From assembly GCF_016583575.1 (NCBI RefSeq), contig NZ_NRRG01000009.1, positions 1 to 64,000 of the forward strand: 64,000 bases of DNA, in the 5' to 3' direction. The position numbers and the translations under genes were made by a program. The stretch comes from Thiocystis violacea. GTDB lineage: Bacteria > Pseudomonadota > Gammaproteobacteria > Chromatiales > Chromatiaceae. Of this stretch, positions 46,354-56,192 are shown piece by piece. Every line of letters begins with the position of its first letter. Within the stretch, counting starts at the first letter, position 1. The notes below the pieces were generated by a model. The model did no database searches, had not been told where the DNA came from, and was given only the letters and a program-made list of their open reading frames with translations.

Positions 46354-48746
46354 AGGAACGTCAGTTTCGCGGCGAACGGGCCGCGCCACTCTTTTCCGCG
46401 CTCGCCTACGATCCCCAGCAGGGGCTCTTTCTGCTCGACGATCAAAGTCTGGCGTTCGGCTGGATCTGTCAGCCGATGGCGGGCGCCGACCAGGGACAGG
46501 CGGATCGGTTGTCGGTCCTGGTCAATCAGGACTGGCCGAACGACACCCTGATGCAGGTCATCCTCTGGGCTTCGCCCGACATCGAGGGCACGCTGGCCGC
46601 GATGAATGGGCTGCGCACCGAACGGCAACAGCCGCTGTTGCGCGCGGCCACCGCCGAGCGCACCCAGTTCTTCCGCGCGGGGGTCCAACAACCGATCCTC
46701 CCCCACGCGGACACGCGCTTGCGGGAGGTGCAAACGCTGGTGACGGTCAAGCTCCCGCTGGCCGGCGCCTCGCCCACCGCCGCCGAGCAGCAGGCGGCGA
46801 TCGAGCGACGCGCCAGTACCGAACAGGTGCTGGCCACGATCGGTCTGCGACCGCGCTCGCTGACCGCCGCGACCTATGTGCGACTCATGAATACGCTGCT
46901 CAATTGGGGGCCGGAGGCGAGCTGGCGGCAGCGGGTCACGCCCGAGGCCGATCCGACCCGGATCCTGCGCGAGCAGTTTCTGGATCCCGATCAGGCCATC
47001 GAAGTCGACGCCACCGGGGTCACCCTGGGGGAATGCCGGGTGCAAACGCTCTCGGTCAAACGCTTTCCGGATCGACTGTCGTTCGGGCTGGCGGCCCGCT
47101 ATCTGAGCGATCCCTTCTCGGGGACGCGCGGCGTGCCGCACAACCTGCTGATCTGTCTGAACCTATTGTTCCCAGAGCCGGAGGGGACACGCGCGGCCTT
47201 GCAGACCCAGGGTCAGTGGGCGACCAACATGGCGACCGGGCCGATCGCCCTCTATCTCCCGCGCCTGGGCGAACGCGCCCGCGGCTTTCGGGTGCTGTTC
47301 GAGCGTCTGGACGCCGGGGATCGCCCGGTGAAAGCCCATCTGGGACTGGTGCTGTTCTCCACCCGGACAGCGGCCTCCGCCGCCGCCTCGAACCTGCGCA
47401 CCTACTGGCGCGAACTGGGTTTTCAGGTGCTCACGGATCGCTATTTCACCCTCCCGCTGCTGCTCAACAGCCTGCCCTTCGGCGCCGATCGCACGGCGAT
47501 CCGCGACCTGCAACGCTACCGCACCCTGACGGCGAGCCATAGCGTCAACCTGATGCCGGTCCTCGGCGACTGGAAGGGCACCGGCACCCCGGTGCTCAAC
47601 CTGGTCAGCCGTGGCGGGCAGTTGATGAACCTGTCGCTGTTCGATTCGGCTTCCAACTACAACGCCTGTATCGCCGCGCAGTCGGGATCGGGGAAATCCT
47701 TTCTGACCAACGAACTGATCTCGACCCATCTGTCGGTGGGCGGGCGTTGCTGGGTGATCGATGTCGGGCGCAGTTATGAAAAGCTCTGCGAGGCGCTGGA
47801 GGGGCAGTTTCTGACCTTCGCGCGGGCGACGACCCTGTGCCTCAATCCCTTTGAGTTGATCGTCCATTGGGACGAGGAAGCCGACATGATCGCCGGACTC
47901 GTGGGGGCCATGATCGCGCCTTCCGGCCGGCTGGATGACTACGCCCTGTCGGGCTTGAAGCGGGTGCTCAAGGCGGTTTGGGATGCGCGGGGACCGACGA
48001 TGACGATCGACGCCATCGCCGCCACCCTGGCCGGCGAGCCCGATGCGCGCCTGAGCGACCTGAGCACCCAGCTCTACCCGTTCACCACGGCCGGCGAGTA
48101 TGGCCAATACTTCAACGGCCCGAACACCATCGAATTCGCCGCCGCTTTCGTGGTGCTGGAACTCGAAGAGCTGAAAGGCCGCAAGCATCTGCAACAGGTG
48201 GTGCTGCTGCAACTGATCTATCAGATTCAGCAAGCCATGTATCTCGGCGAGCGCGAGCAGCCGAAGCTGGTGATCATCGACGAGGCTTGGGACTTGCTCA
48301 CGCAGGGCGATGTCGCCCGGTTCATCGAGACCGGCTATCGGCGCTTTCGCAAATACCGGGGGGCGGCCGTCACGGTCACCCAATCCTTGAACGACCTCTA
48401 CAACAACCCGACCGGACGGGCGATCGCCGAGAACTCGGCGCATACCTTCCTGCTCGCCCAGCCGACCCAGGCCATCGATCAGCTGCTGGCGGACAAACGC
48501 CTGCCATTGACCGAGGGGGGCGCGGAGCTGCTGAAAACCGTACACACGGTTCCGGGCGTCTATTCGGAAATCCTGGTGATCGGGGGTCATGGGGCCGGCA
48601 TCGGACGTTTGATCGTCGACCCCTTCCGCCAATTGCTCTACTCGAGCCATCCGCGCGATGTCGCGGCGCTGACGGCGCTGCGCCACCAGGGGTTGAGCCT
48701 GGACGCCGCGATTCGTCAGCTTCTACACACGCGCGGAGGCGCTTGA
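46350..48746 (+). CDS. traC: TraC, VirB4-like conjugation ATPase
   Basis: A 798-residue peripheral ATPase that powers pilus assembly. Walker A AQSGSGKSF near residue 445; Walker B LVIIDEAWDLLT near 640; downstream VTQSLNDLY. N-terminal TraC_F region with LFLLDDQSLAFGWICQPMAG. Complete length. Confidence 0.96.
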   Translation: MKERQFRGERAAPLFSALAYDPQQGLFLLDDQSLAFGWICQPMAGADQGQADRLSVLVNQDWPNDTLMQVILWASPDIEGTLAAMNGLRTERQQPLLRAATAERTQFFRAGVQQPILPHADTRLREVQTLVTVKLPLAGASPTAAEQQAAIERRASTEQVLATIGLRPRSLTAATYVRLMNTLLNWGPEASWRQRVTPEADPTRILREQFLDPDQAIEVDATGVTLGECRVQTLSVKRFPDRLSFGLAARYLSDPFSGTRGVPHNLLICLNLLFPEPEGTRAALQTQGQWATNMATGPIALYLPRLGERARGFRVLFERLDAGDRPVKAHLGLVLFSTRTAASAAASNLRTYWRELGFQVLTDRYFTLPLLLNSLPFGADRTAIRDLQRYRTLTASHSVNLMPVLGDWKGTGTPVLNLVSRGGQLMNLSLFDSASNYNACIAAQSGSGKSFLTNELISTHLSVGGRCWVIDVGRSYEKLCEALEGQFLTFARATTLCLNPFELIVHWDEEADMIAGLVGAMIAPSGRLDDYALSGLKRVLKAVWDARGPTMTIDAIAATLAGEPDARLSDLSTQLYPFTTAGEYGQYFNGPNTIEFAAAFVVLELEELKGRKHLQQVVLLQLIYQIQQAMYLGEREQPKLVIIDEAWDLLTQGDVARFIETGYRRFRKYRGAAVTVTQSLNDLYNNPTGRAIAENSAHTFLLAQPTQAIDQLLADKRLPLTEGGAELLKTVHTVPGVYSEILVIGGHGAGIGRLIVDPFRQLLYSSHPRDVAALTALRHQGLSLDAAIRQLLHTRGGA

Positions 48747-48747
48747 G

Positions 48748-49110
48748 ATGCGCCCGCCGGAGGCTCCGATGACGCCGTCACGCCCGGCTTCCGTGCCGGG
48801 CCTGGGTGTCGGGACGGTCCTGCTGGTCGCCCTGCTGGTGTCCAGTGTCGTCAGCGCCCTCACGCTCTGGTGGCTCCAGCGTCAACTGGACACGGCGTTG
48901 TGGCTGCGCCCGCCGGTGATGGTCCTGGATCTGTCGGCGCCGGCGCGCTCGGCCGCGCTGGCGGACCTGCCGGCGCGGCTGCGCGCCTATACCCAAGCCG
49001 CCGAACGCCTCGCGGCCCAAGGCGTCCTGGTGCTGGAGCGTAACGCGGTGCTGGCGACGCCACCCGCGCTGCTGGTGAACGAGGCGGAGGTACCGCGTGC
49101 GACACCTTAA
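48748..49110 (+). CDS. trbI: TrbI-like F-type conjugation protein
   Basis: A 120-residue bitopic protein: one helix (about residues 20-42, GTVLLVALLVSSVVSALTLW) and a short periplasmic helical domain (VMVLDLSAPARSAAL...). This is the F-type TrbI plan. It starts 1 base after the traC stop and overlaps the peptidase gene by 14 bases. Confidence 0.75.
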   Translation: MRPPEAPMTPSRPASVPGLGVGTVLLVALLVSSVVSALTLWWLQRQLDTALWLRPPVMVLDLSAPARSAALADLPARLRAYTQAAERLAAQGVLVLERNAVLATPPALLVNEAEVPRATP

Positions 49111-49657
49111 GGCGATCCATCCGCGGTGGTGGCGAGACGGACAAGCCGCGCTGGCCCGTCTGTCCTGGCGCTGGGCCTTGCTGGCCGGGCTGGCCTTGAC
49201 GCTCACGCTCGCCCTGGGGGCCTACGCGGCCTCTCGTTACCGTCTGGGCATCGACCTGCAGGAACGGGGCTGCCTGCTGGGGGCCTCCTGGCTGTTTGTG
49301 ATCGACACCCAGGCTGGTCCCGAGGATGTCCGACAGGGGGATCTGGTGGCGTTTCACGCGCGCGGCGTTGGCGTCCCCTTCTTCGAGGGCCGGCTGTTCG
49401 TCAAACGGGCCGCCGGGGTACCGGGCGACTGGGTGAGCGTCACGCCCCTGGAGACCCGCATCAACGGCCTGGCGATGGCCAGGGGCTTGGCCCTGGCGCC
49501 GGCGCTCCACCGCGATCCGGGGAGCTTCATCCGCCACGAGCGGGTACCGGTCGATCATTTCTGGATGCTGGGCGAGACCGTCAACAGTTTCGATTCCCGC
49601 TATTGGGGCTTTCTACCGATGGACCGGATGCTCGGAAAAGTCTATGTGCTGTTTTAG
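49097..49657 (+). CDS. TrhF/TraF-type signal peptidase (S26)
   Basis: A 186-residue membrane-bound S26-like peptidase with one helix near residue 25-45. Catalytic regions: Ser in GCLLGASWLFVIDT, Lys in FVKRAAGVPGD, and the box LGETVNSFDSRYWGF. It should mature the pilin. GTG start at 49097. It overlaps trbC-traW by 14 bases. Confidence 0.85.
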   Translation: MRHLKAIHPRWWRDGQAALARLSWRWALLAGLALTLTLALGAYAASRYRLGIDLQERGCLLGASWLFVIDTQAGPEDVRQGDLVAFHARGVGVPFFEGRLFVKRAAGVPGDWVSVTPLETRINGLAMARGLALAPALHRDPGSFIRHERVPVDHFWMLGETVNSFDSRYWGFLPMDRMLGKVYVLF

Positions 49658-50867
49658 GGGACGCTGGATCGGCTGGCTCGGGGTGGGCCTGATCGGAGCG
49701 GTCCTGGCCGAGGGAACGTTGCCCGAGCCGGCCCTGCGCGATCGGACGGTGCGTCTGCAGGAGGCGGCCCTGACGGCCCCCCGTCCGGCCTGGCTCGAGG
49801 CCCAGACGCAACAGCGGGAGGCCTGGAGGCACCGGTTACAGGCCGAGGCCCTTCTCCCACGCCCCACGGCTCCCGCGCTTTCGCCCAGCGCGGTCGGAGC
49901 TTCCCCAGGATCCGCCGCTTCGTCCGAGACCTTCGTCACGGTTCCCACCTTGAAGGCCACCCTGCTGGTCTCGCGGGCCTTGGGCGAGTCGGCGCTCCGC
50001 GAGCTGTTCACGCTCGCCGCCGGCCGCCCGGACGTGCGTCTGGTGTTTCGCGGCGTGGCACCGGACGAATCCCTAGCGGACTTCATCCGTGGCCTCCATC
50101 ACCGCTTGCGCGGCGCCGCCCAGGACGCCGATGCCGCGATCCCGACCGTGGAGCTCGATCCGCGCGCCTTCCAGACCCCGACGGTCGACCTCGCGCCGAC
50201 CCTGATCGTAACCAATGGGGCGGGCGAGGAACTGGCGCGGGTCACCGGCCTGAATAACCCGGATTGGCTCTTGGAGCGCGTACGCCGGGGCGAACGCGGC
50301 GATTTGGGGGTGCGCGGTCCCGTCGTGGCCATCAGCGAACCTGATCTGATCGAGGAGTTGCCGCGGCGTCTGGCGACCATCGATTGGGACGCCAAGCGCG
50401 AGGCGGCCCTGGCGCGCTACTGGGAACGGACGCCCTTCCCCGCCTTGCCACGCGCCGAGACGGTCCGTGAGCGACGGTTGGATCTGACGGTGACCGCCCG
50501 CGCGGATGTCGTGCTGCCGGACGGCACGCGCGTCATCAAGGCCGGCGCGCGGATCAATCCGCTCGACGTCCTGCCCTTTCGCCAGCGCCTGTTCATCTTC
50601 GATGCCAGCGATCCGCGCCAGGTGGCCGACGTCGCCCGGCGGGGGCCGGCGAGTCGCGCCGAGGGGCGGCTACCGCTCTACCTGGCCACGCAACTGGACC
50701 GTCAGGCCGGCTGGGAGGGCTTTCGCGCCGTCCAGGCGGCCGTGGGCGAGTCGCTCTATCGACTGACGCCCGACGTCCAGGCCCGCTTCGGCATCGAACG
50801 GGTGCCGAGCCGGGTCGACACGCGCGACGGGGTCTTCGTCGTCACGGAATGGCCGCCGGAGGATTGA
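49644..50867 (+). CDS. traW: TrbC-TraW fusion protein
   Basis: A 407-residue exported protein with two F-type modules. The TrbC-like domain (about 95-225: LLVSRALGESALRELFTLAA, TPTVDLAPTLIVTNG) is followed by the TraW domain (about 250-400: RYWERTPFPALPRAETVRER, AGARINPLDVLPFRQRLF). Signal peptide at the N-terminus. In F these are separate proteins that interact in pilus assembly. Confidence 0.85.
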   Translation: MCCFRGRWIGWLGVGLIGAVLAEGTLPEPALRDRTVRLQEAALTAPRPAWLEAQTQQREAWRHRLQAEALLPRPTAPALSPSAVGASPGSAASSETFVTVPTLKATLLVSRALGESALRELFTLAAGRPDVRLVFRGVAPDESLADFIRGLHHRLRGAAQDADAAIPTVELDPRAFQTPTVDLAPTLIVTNGAGEELARVTGLNNPDWLLERVRRGERGDLGVRGPVVAISEPDLIEELPRRLATIDWDAKREAALARYWERTPFPALPRAETVRERRLDLTVTARADVVLPDGTRVIKAGARINPLDVLPFRQRLFIFDASDPRQVADVARRGPASRAEGRLPLYLATQLDRQAGWEGFRAVQAAVGESLYRLTPDVQARFGIERVPSRVDTRDGVFVVTEWPPED

Positions 50868-50869
50868 AG

Positions 50870-51913
50870 ATGCCTCTGCGGTCCATCCGCTCAGGGCGCG
50901 TTCGGTCGGTCGGCGCCTGGCTCCTGCTGGCCCTCCTGGCGCCCCCGATCCCGGGGGCCGCCAGCTCGGCTGCCTGTCCCGATGCGCAACTGCTGGGACC
51001 GAAGCTCATCACCGACATCTGCTGGGCCTGTCTGTTTCCGGTGCGGATCGCGGGGGTGCCGATCGGCGGTGGTCCGGTTCCCAGCGGCGCGGCCAATCAA
51101 GCCTTCTGTAGCTGCCCGGATCCGCTGGGCCTTCCCAGTCCCGGCCTGGTCATCAGTCTCTGGGAGCCGGCGCGCCTCGTGGAGTTGGTGCGCGTGCCGG
51201 GTTGCCTGCCCGCGCTGGGCGGCGCGCGCCTCGATCTGGGTACCATGCGCACCCTGGGCACGCCGGGGCAGGCGCAGTACGACGGCTCGGACAAGGCCTT
51301 TTACAACTACCACTATTACGCCTTTCCGGTCCTGATCATGCTCGATCTGTTCTTCCCGGAGCGCTGCAATCCGGATCATCTCACCGACATCGACCTGCTC
51401 TATCTCTCCGAGCTGGATCCGACCTGGAACAACGACGAACTGGCGTTCTTCACCAATCCCGAGGCCGCCTTCGTCGCCAATCCCGTCGCACAGGCCGCCT
51501 GCCTGGTCGAGGCGGCCTCCGCGACCACGGCGCAGCAGCCCCTCGATGCGTTGTTCTGGTGCGCCGGGGCCTGGGGCGGTCTCTATCCCTTTACCGGGCG
51601 CGTGCCGACGCTCAACGGACGCCCCGCCGAGATGAGTCTGGCAAGCGCGCGGGTGCTGGCCGCCCTACATCGACGGGGACTGGCGCGACGCACGCTGGGT
51701 AGCGAGGCCCTCTGCGAGGCGCCCCTCGCCCTCCTGTTGCCCAAGTCCCAATACCGACTCTCGCAGTTCTATCCGCGCCCGGAAGTCGATTCCAACCATG
51801 TGATCGGCGAGAGCGAATTGCGCTGGGGGTTGGGGCGCAACGTCCCTGGCGTGGGCGAGGATCATCTGTATCTGATCTGGCGCTGGCATGACTGCTGTCT
51901 CACCTTCCTGTAA
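50870..51913 (+). CDS. traU: TraU, conjugative DNA-transfer protein
   Basis: A 347-residue periplasmic protein with many cysteines (ITDICWACLFPVRIAG, CSCPDPLG, PERCNPDHL, CCLTFL at the end). It has a signal peptide ending GAASS. TraU is needed for DNA transfer more than for pilus growth. ATG 50870 follows the traW stop by two bases. Confidence 0.94.
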   Translation: MPLRSIRSGRVRSVGAWLLLALLAPPIPGAASSAACPDAQLLGPKLITDICWACLFPVRIAGVPIGGGPVPSGAANQAFCSCPDPLGLPSPGLVISLWEPARLVELVRVPGCLPALGGARLDLGTMRTLGTPGQAQYDGSDKAFYNYHYYAFPVLIMLDLFFPERCNPDHLTDIDLLYLSELDPTWNNDELAFFTNPEAAFVANPVAQAACLVEAASATTAQQPLDALFWCAGAWGGLYPFTGRVPTLNGRPAEMSLASARVLAALHRRGLARRTLGSEALCEAPLALLLPKSQYRLSQFYPRPEVDSNHVIGESELRWGLGRNVPGVGEDHLYLIWRWHDCCLTFL

Positions 51914-54269
51914 CGCCGTCACGCGGGCGGCGTGTGCCCGCCGCGCCCTGTGCGGGCTGTTGGCGATCACGGTCGCCTGGACGCCCTGGGCGCTGGTCTG
52001 GGGCGACGACCTCTTTGGGTCGTCGGCAACGGACGGTCAGTCGCTCGGGGTCGCGTTGGGGAGCGATCCGACCCGCCTCGCCCCCTTCGACCATCCCGAG
52101 GACTATCGGACGCTGTTCCCCGGTGCCGACGCGGGTGATCTGGCGGATTGGACGGCGCTGTCCGACGATCCGGCGGCGTTGCCAGCCGCGGGTGTCGAGG
52201 CCCAACAGGCGTTGGTGAACACGCCCTTCGAGGCGGCCTCCAAGACCGAGCAGGCGTATCAAACGCTGGTCGCGCCCGTGGATCGAGCGCGCCCGGATCT
52301 GGCGAGCGATCCGCTGTGGGGGACGACCGATGCGACCCTGTTGTCGCTCGACACCTTCGCGTCCACCTATGGCGACTGCACCTGGGAGGTGTCCTTTCTC
52401 AACCAGCCGCGCACCGTGCACGTCCCGGTCTATGAAGCCTGCCTGATCGCGGATAAGGCGCAACCGAAGCTGAGCTGCGCGGCGAGCCGTACCCTGGTCG
52501 CTCAAGTGTTCTGGGATCCGGTGTGGGGCACGGATCCCGAGACCGGGGAGGCGATCATCGTCGGCCATACCCGCCGCGTGGTCAAAACGCAGGACGACTG
52601 GACCTGGTCGCCCGTCTGTCCCAGCGGCCTCGAGCGGGTGAAGGATGGGTTCTGTCGCAGCACGATCACCTGTACCAGCCACGCCGGGGCCGATTGCGTG
52701 GCGGTCCCCGGCGGGGAACTCTGCGGCGGAGAACTGGTGGCGCCACCCTATCATGGGGTCACCGGCGACGAACCCTGGGAGGTCTTTTCCGGGATCGGGG
52801 CGGCCTGCCTGGCGGTGCACGTCGCGCTGGACTGTACCAGCTTCAATGAAGGCCCGATGGACGGCTGGACCGCCCCCGATGGGGTCACGCATGCCCCGGA
52901 CAATCCGGGCGATCAGGACAACTGCGCCACGCTTGACGCCAACCCCCAGTGCCGACGGGTGAGTCGTCAGTGCGCCGAGGCGGCGACCGGGGCCACGGGC
53001 GTCTGTTATGTCGACCAGTTGGTCTACGATTGCGGCCGCGACGAAACCATCGCCCACACCACGCGCGTCTCGGACCTCAATTGCGGCGGCGAGATTCGCT
53101 GCCTGGGCGACGACTGCGTGACCTTCGCCCCCGAGCAGTCGGACGATTTCGGCACGGCGGTCGCGGCCTTGCATGCCGCCGAGATCCTGGCGCTCGATGG
53201 GGACTGCTCCACCGGCACCTGCGAGGTCTTCAAGGGGACGGACCTGGAGTGCAAACGGGCGGTGGGCGGGATCGTCAATTGCTGCGAACGCCCGGAAGGG
53301 ATCTCCCTGGGCCACTATCTGCGACTGATGTTCGCCATCGCCAAGCTCGACAGCGTCATCCTCTCACTCCATAGCGCCGGCGCGGTCACCCCGGGATTTG
53401 GCGCCTGGGAAACCCTGCGTTCGCCGCTGGTCGATACCTGGGCGGCGGTCAAGGACGGCTTTACCTCGGCGGTCAATAACCTCACGGGCCACACGGCGGC
53501 GGCGACCACGGAAGCGGCCAAGGAGGGTGTGATCAGCGCCTTCAAGCAGCAGCTCATGCGGCAGACCGCGCAATGGACCGCGCAGGTCTTCGGGCCACAG
53601 GCCGCCAATGCACTGTTCGTCAATGCGGCGGGGGGCGGAGCCGCCGTGGGCGCCGACGGCACCCTGATCGCCGCGAACATCCAGTTGGGCGGGATGATCG
53701 GAACGGTGATGCTGTCTGTGATGTGGGCCTACCTGATCTACACCATCGTCATGATCCTGATCCAGCTCATCTGGGAGTGCACCGAGGACGAATTCACCCT
53801 CGGTGTGCAACGCGAACTGAAAGCCTGCCATCGCGTGGGGTCGTACTGTAAAAAGAACCTCTTCGGGGCCTGCATCGAATCGCGCGACAGTTATTGCTGT
53901 TTCAATACCCCGTTGTCGCGCCTCCTCAATGAGCAGATCCGGGGACAGATCGGTCCGGGTTATGGCCGCGCCCAAGCCCCCAACTGCGCGGGCCTTGGGA
54001 TCACGGCCCTGGCCCGCGTCAACTGGAGCGCCATCGATCTTGGGGAATGGCTCCAGATGCTGACAGCGGCCGACATCATCCTCACTCCCTCTGATCGGAT
54101 GACGTTCGAGGCGTTGACCGAAGGACAGGACAATCGCACGCAGGCGCGTCTGGAGGATTTGAGCGACGTCCAAACGGTCGGCGGGGCCAATCAGGAGGCC
54201 GAGGCGCAAGGGTGGGCGGAAACGTTGCCGATCCTGCCGAGACCCGCTGACGCTGGCCTGGAGCGCTAA
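51888..54269 (+). CDS. traN: TraN, mating-pair stabilisation outer-membrane protein
   Basis: A 793-residue Cys-rich protein. Signal peptide ends about residue 39 (ALVWG). The large external part has more than 20 cysteines (for example CTWEVSFLNQ, GLERVKDGFCRSTITC, GGIVNCCERPEG) and the C-terminal KKNLFGACIESRDSYCCFN typical of TraN. It recognises the recipient surface. Last conjugation gene visible. Overlaps traU by 26 bases. Confidence 0.93.
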   Translation: MTAVSPSCNAVTRAACARRALCGLLAITVAWTPWALVWGDDLFGSSATDGQSLGVALGSDPTRLAPFDHPEDYRTLFPGADAGDLADWTALSDDPAALPAAGVEAQQALVNTPFEAASKTEQAYQTLVAPVDRARPDLASDPLWGTTDATLLSLDTFASTYGDCTWEVSFLNQPRTVHVPVYEACLIADKAQPKLSCAASRTLVAQVFWDPVWGTDPETGEAIIVGHTRRVVKTQDDWTWSPVCPSGLERVKDGFCRSTITCTSHAGADCVAVPGGELCGGELVAPPYHGVTGDEPWEVFSGIGAACLAVHVALDCTSFNEGPMDGWTAPDGVTHAPDNPGDQDNCATLDANPQCRRVSRQCAEAATGATGVCYVDQLVYDCGRDETIAHTTRVSDLNCGGEIRCLGDDCVTFAPEQSDDFGTAVAALHAAEILALDGDCSTGTCEVFKGTDLECKRAVGGIVNCCERPEGISLGHYLRLMFAIAKLDSVILSLHSAGAVTPGFGAWETLRSPLVDTWAAVKDGFTSAVNNLTGHTAAATTEAAKEGVISAFKQQLMRQTAQWTAQVFGPQAANALFVNAAGGGAAVGADGTLIAANIQLGGMIGTVMLSVMWAYLIYTIVMILIQLIWECTEDEFTLGVQRELKACHRVGSYCKKNLFGACIESRDSYCCFNTPLSRLLNEQIRGQIGPGYGRAQAPNCAGLGITALARVNWSAIDLGEWLQMLTAADIILTPSDRMTFEALTEGQDNRTQARLEDLSDVQTVGGANQEAEAQGWAETLPILPRPADAGLER

Positions 54270-54417
54270 GACGCGGTGTCGCCTCCAACAAGGAGGGCAC
54301 CCTCGGGCGGCCTTGTGTTCGATCAACTCGCGGATTGGCGCGGGCGGTGTCGAGCGGCTCGGTTTGGATCAGGATCGAACGCATGGTTGGCCTCCATCAG
54401 GTTTCGAGCCGAGTCCG

Positions 54418-54855
54418 TCAAGGCTTTGAGCGCTTTTCCCCGCCTGCTCCAGAATCCGCCGCCGCCCCGCGTTTGGTCCGGGCGCGCAACGGCGCCAGGC
54501 TCGGCACCCGCCTGAGCTTGTCGAGCATGTGGAGCAGAGCGAGCCAAGGATGCCGCAGCGGCATGCGCGGCCCGGCGTAGCGCATGACGTCACGCACCCG
54601 CTCGCGCCGCGACGGACTGTAGCAGTGGACCTCGCAGCGGTTGCAGACCGGCTTCTGCTCCTGGAAAGGACAGGCGTTAAGGCGCTGGTGCGCATAGAGG
54701 CGCAGTTGCTCGCAGTCGTCGCAGAGTCCGCGACCGCCGCCGTGATGATCCTGACAGTAGATGCCGAGCATGGCGTCGATGGTGCGCTGCTCTTGCCGGA
54801 TCCGGGGTCCAGCGCGACCGGATTTCGAGGGGTTTATCATCGTGATGCTTTCCAT
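54418..54855 (-). CDS. ygbA: YgbA, nitrous-oxide-stimulated promoter family protein
   Basis: A 145-residue cytoplasmic protein. The cysteine pairs LCDDCEQL, CPFQEQKPVCNRCEVHC and the segment REYRVRDVMRYAGPRM-type (RERVRDVMRYAGPRMPLRHP) are diagnostic of the YgbA family, which is induced by NO through NsrR and helps recovery from nitrosative stress. ATG 54855 or, with GGAAAG upstream, 54840. It is the last gene of the leftward NO-response operon. Confidence 0.9.
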   Translation of the reverse strand: MESITMINPSKSGRAGPRIRQEQRTIDAMLGIYCQDHHGGGRGLCDDCEQLRLYAHQRLNACPFQEQKPVCNRCEVHCYSPSRRERVRDVMRYAGPRMPLRHPWLALLHMLDKLRRVPSLAPLRARTKRGAAADSGAGGEKRSKP

Positions 54856-54887
54856 CGAGACCGAATGGGCGGTCCGCGTTACAGGAT

Positions 54888-56192
54888 TTAGGCAGTGCGC
54901 TGGTCCGAGTCGGCGACCGTCAATCTCGCGAACGCCGCGCGATAGCGCAGTGTCGCCCCCACCAGCAGCGCCAGAAGCCAAAGCGCGGCGAGCGCCAGGA
55001 CCGCGCCGCCCACGTGCGCGGCTGGCGGATAGATGAATCCCAGGCTCGCCAACAGCAGGCCGGAGCCATGGAGCGCCACCTGGACGCGCGCCGGACCATT
55101 CGGGATCAATTGCTGCAAGTGCGGGAGGCGGACCCTCCGCTTGCCCAGCGCGAGCTGCCGTGTTTGCAGATGAAGCCAGCAGAGAAAGGGGACGATCTTG
55201 AGCAGCATCCCGCTTGGGAGGCCGACGCCGACCCCGATCAGGAGCCAGAGACCCATGAGCTGGTCCGAAGCCCCCAGCGGCCAGGCGAGCACGGCCGCCA
55301 GCACCGCACCCATCGCGATCCACCAGTGCAGGAGGGTCGCGTCCAGTTTGGCGCGTGCGCGCCGCGCTTGCAGGATCAAGGTGGTCAGCGCGAACAGCGA
55401 AAAGCCAACCGCGATCACGCCATGCGTCGCGCGCCCCATCGCGGAGCCGACGGCGGGCGCGAGTAGCGGCAGGGCGGTGATCACACACAGCGCCAGAAAG
55501 AGGGTCGGCACCAGCGCCCGGGTCATCCAGCGTGGATAGGCAGGGGTGACGTGAAACAGCGGTACCACCTGGAAGCCGATGATCAAGATCAGGAGTCCGA
55601 CCCATCCGAAGAGCCCCCAGGCGACGTGGACCTGAACCCAGTCCAGCAGTCGCGGCAAGGTGACGCGCCTCATCACCGCGAGCGTCAGCACGAGGCCGAT
55701 GGCGACGGTCGCCAGCAGGGCGAGCCCAACCAGCGGAAAGCCGCGCGGGCTGGCGTGGGCGTGGCGGGCGCGCCAAAGCGCCATCAGCGTGACCAAACCG
55801 AAGACCGCGAGGCCGAGTCCCGCCGCGGCGGCACCGCTCGCCAGGGCCGCCGCGCCGCCGCCGAGGAAGCCAAGGGCGAGCAGCGCCGCACCGAGCGCGA
55901 GCAACAGATGAACGCTGGTCGCGACGCGCCGAACCGCGGGCACGGGCACCCCGCCGAGCACGGGGAGCATCTGTAGCAGCGCGCCAATCATGACCTGGCC
56001 GAGAAAACCGAGGGTGATGAGGTGCGTCGCGGCCAGCGCGGAAGGACTCCAGCGCGTCGCGATCATGGCACCGGCGTCGATCATCAGGACGGCGCCGGCC
56101 GAGGCCGCGAACAGCGGCGCGGTCAGGAACAGCCGCAGCGGAAGATCGAGTGGCGGTGTCTGATCCAGGCTGAGATCGGCCATCGTGATCAT
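54888..56192 (-). CDS. NnrS-like polytopic membrane protein
   Basis: A 434-residue protein with about 12 membrane helices and repeated His residues (ATHLITLGFLGQVMIG, VQVHVAWGLFGWVG, PLFHVTPAYPRWM, LLHWWIAMG, LCWLHLQTRQL). This resembles the NnrS / haem-copper-like membrane proteins that occur in NO-response loci. The length and arrangement fit, but I cannot separate NnrS from related families. It overlaps the DUF2249 gene by 4 bases and precedes ygbA. Confidence 0.65.
   Translation of the reverse strand: MITMADLSLDQTPPLDLPLRLFLTAPLFAASAGAVLMIDAGAMIATRWSPSALAATHLITLGFLGQVMIGALLQMLPVLGGVPVPAVRRVATSVHLLLALGAALLALGFLGGGAAALASGAAAAGLGLAVFGLVTLMALWRARHAHASPRGFPLVGLALLATVAIGLVLTLAVMRRVTLPRLLDWVQVHVAWGLFGWVGLLILIIGFQVVPLFHVTPAYPRWMTRALVPTLFLALCVITALPLLAPAVGSAMGRATHGVIAVGFSLFALTTLILQARRARAKLDATLLHWWIAMGAVLAAVLAWPLGASDQLMGLWLLIGVGVGLPSGMLLKIVPFLCWLHLQTRQLALGKRRVRLPHLQQLIPNGPARVQVALHGSGLLLASLGFIYPPAAHVGGAVLALAALWLLALLVGATLRYRAAFARLTVADSDQRTA

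Noticed and set aside
54270-54417. Possible right end (attR) of the ICE just after traN
   Set aside because: No repeat of the tRNA-Arg 3' end (core GGTTCGAATCCTGTCG) is found here.
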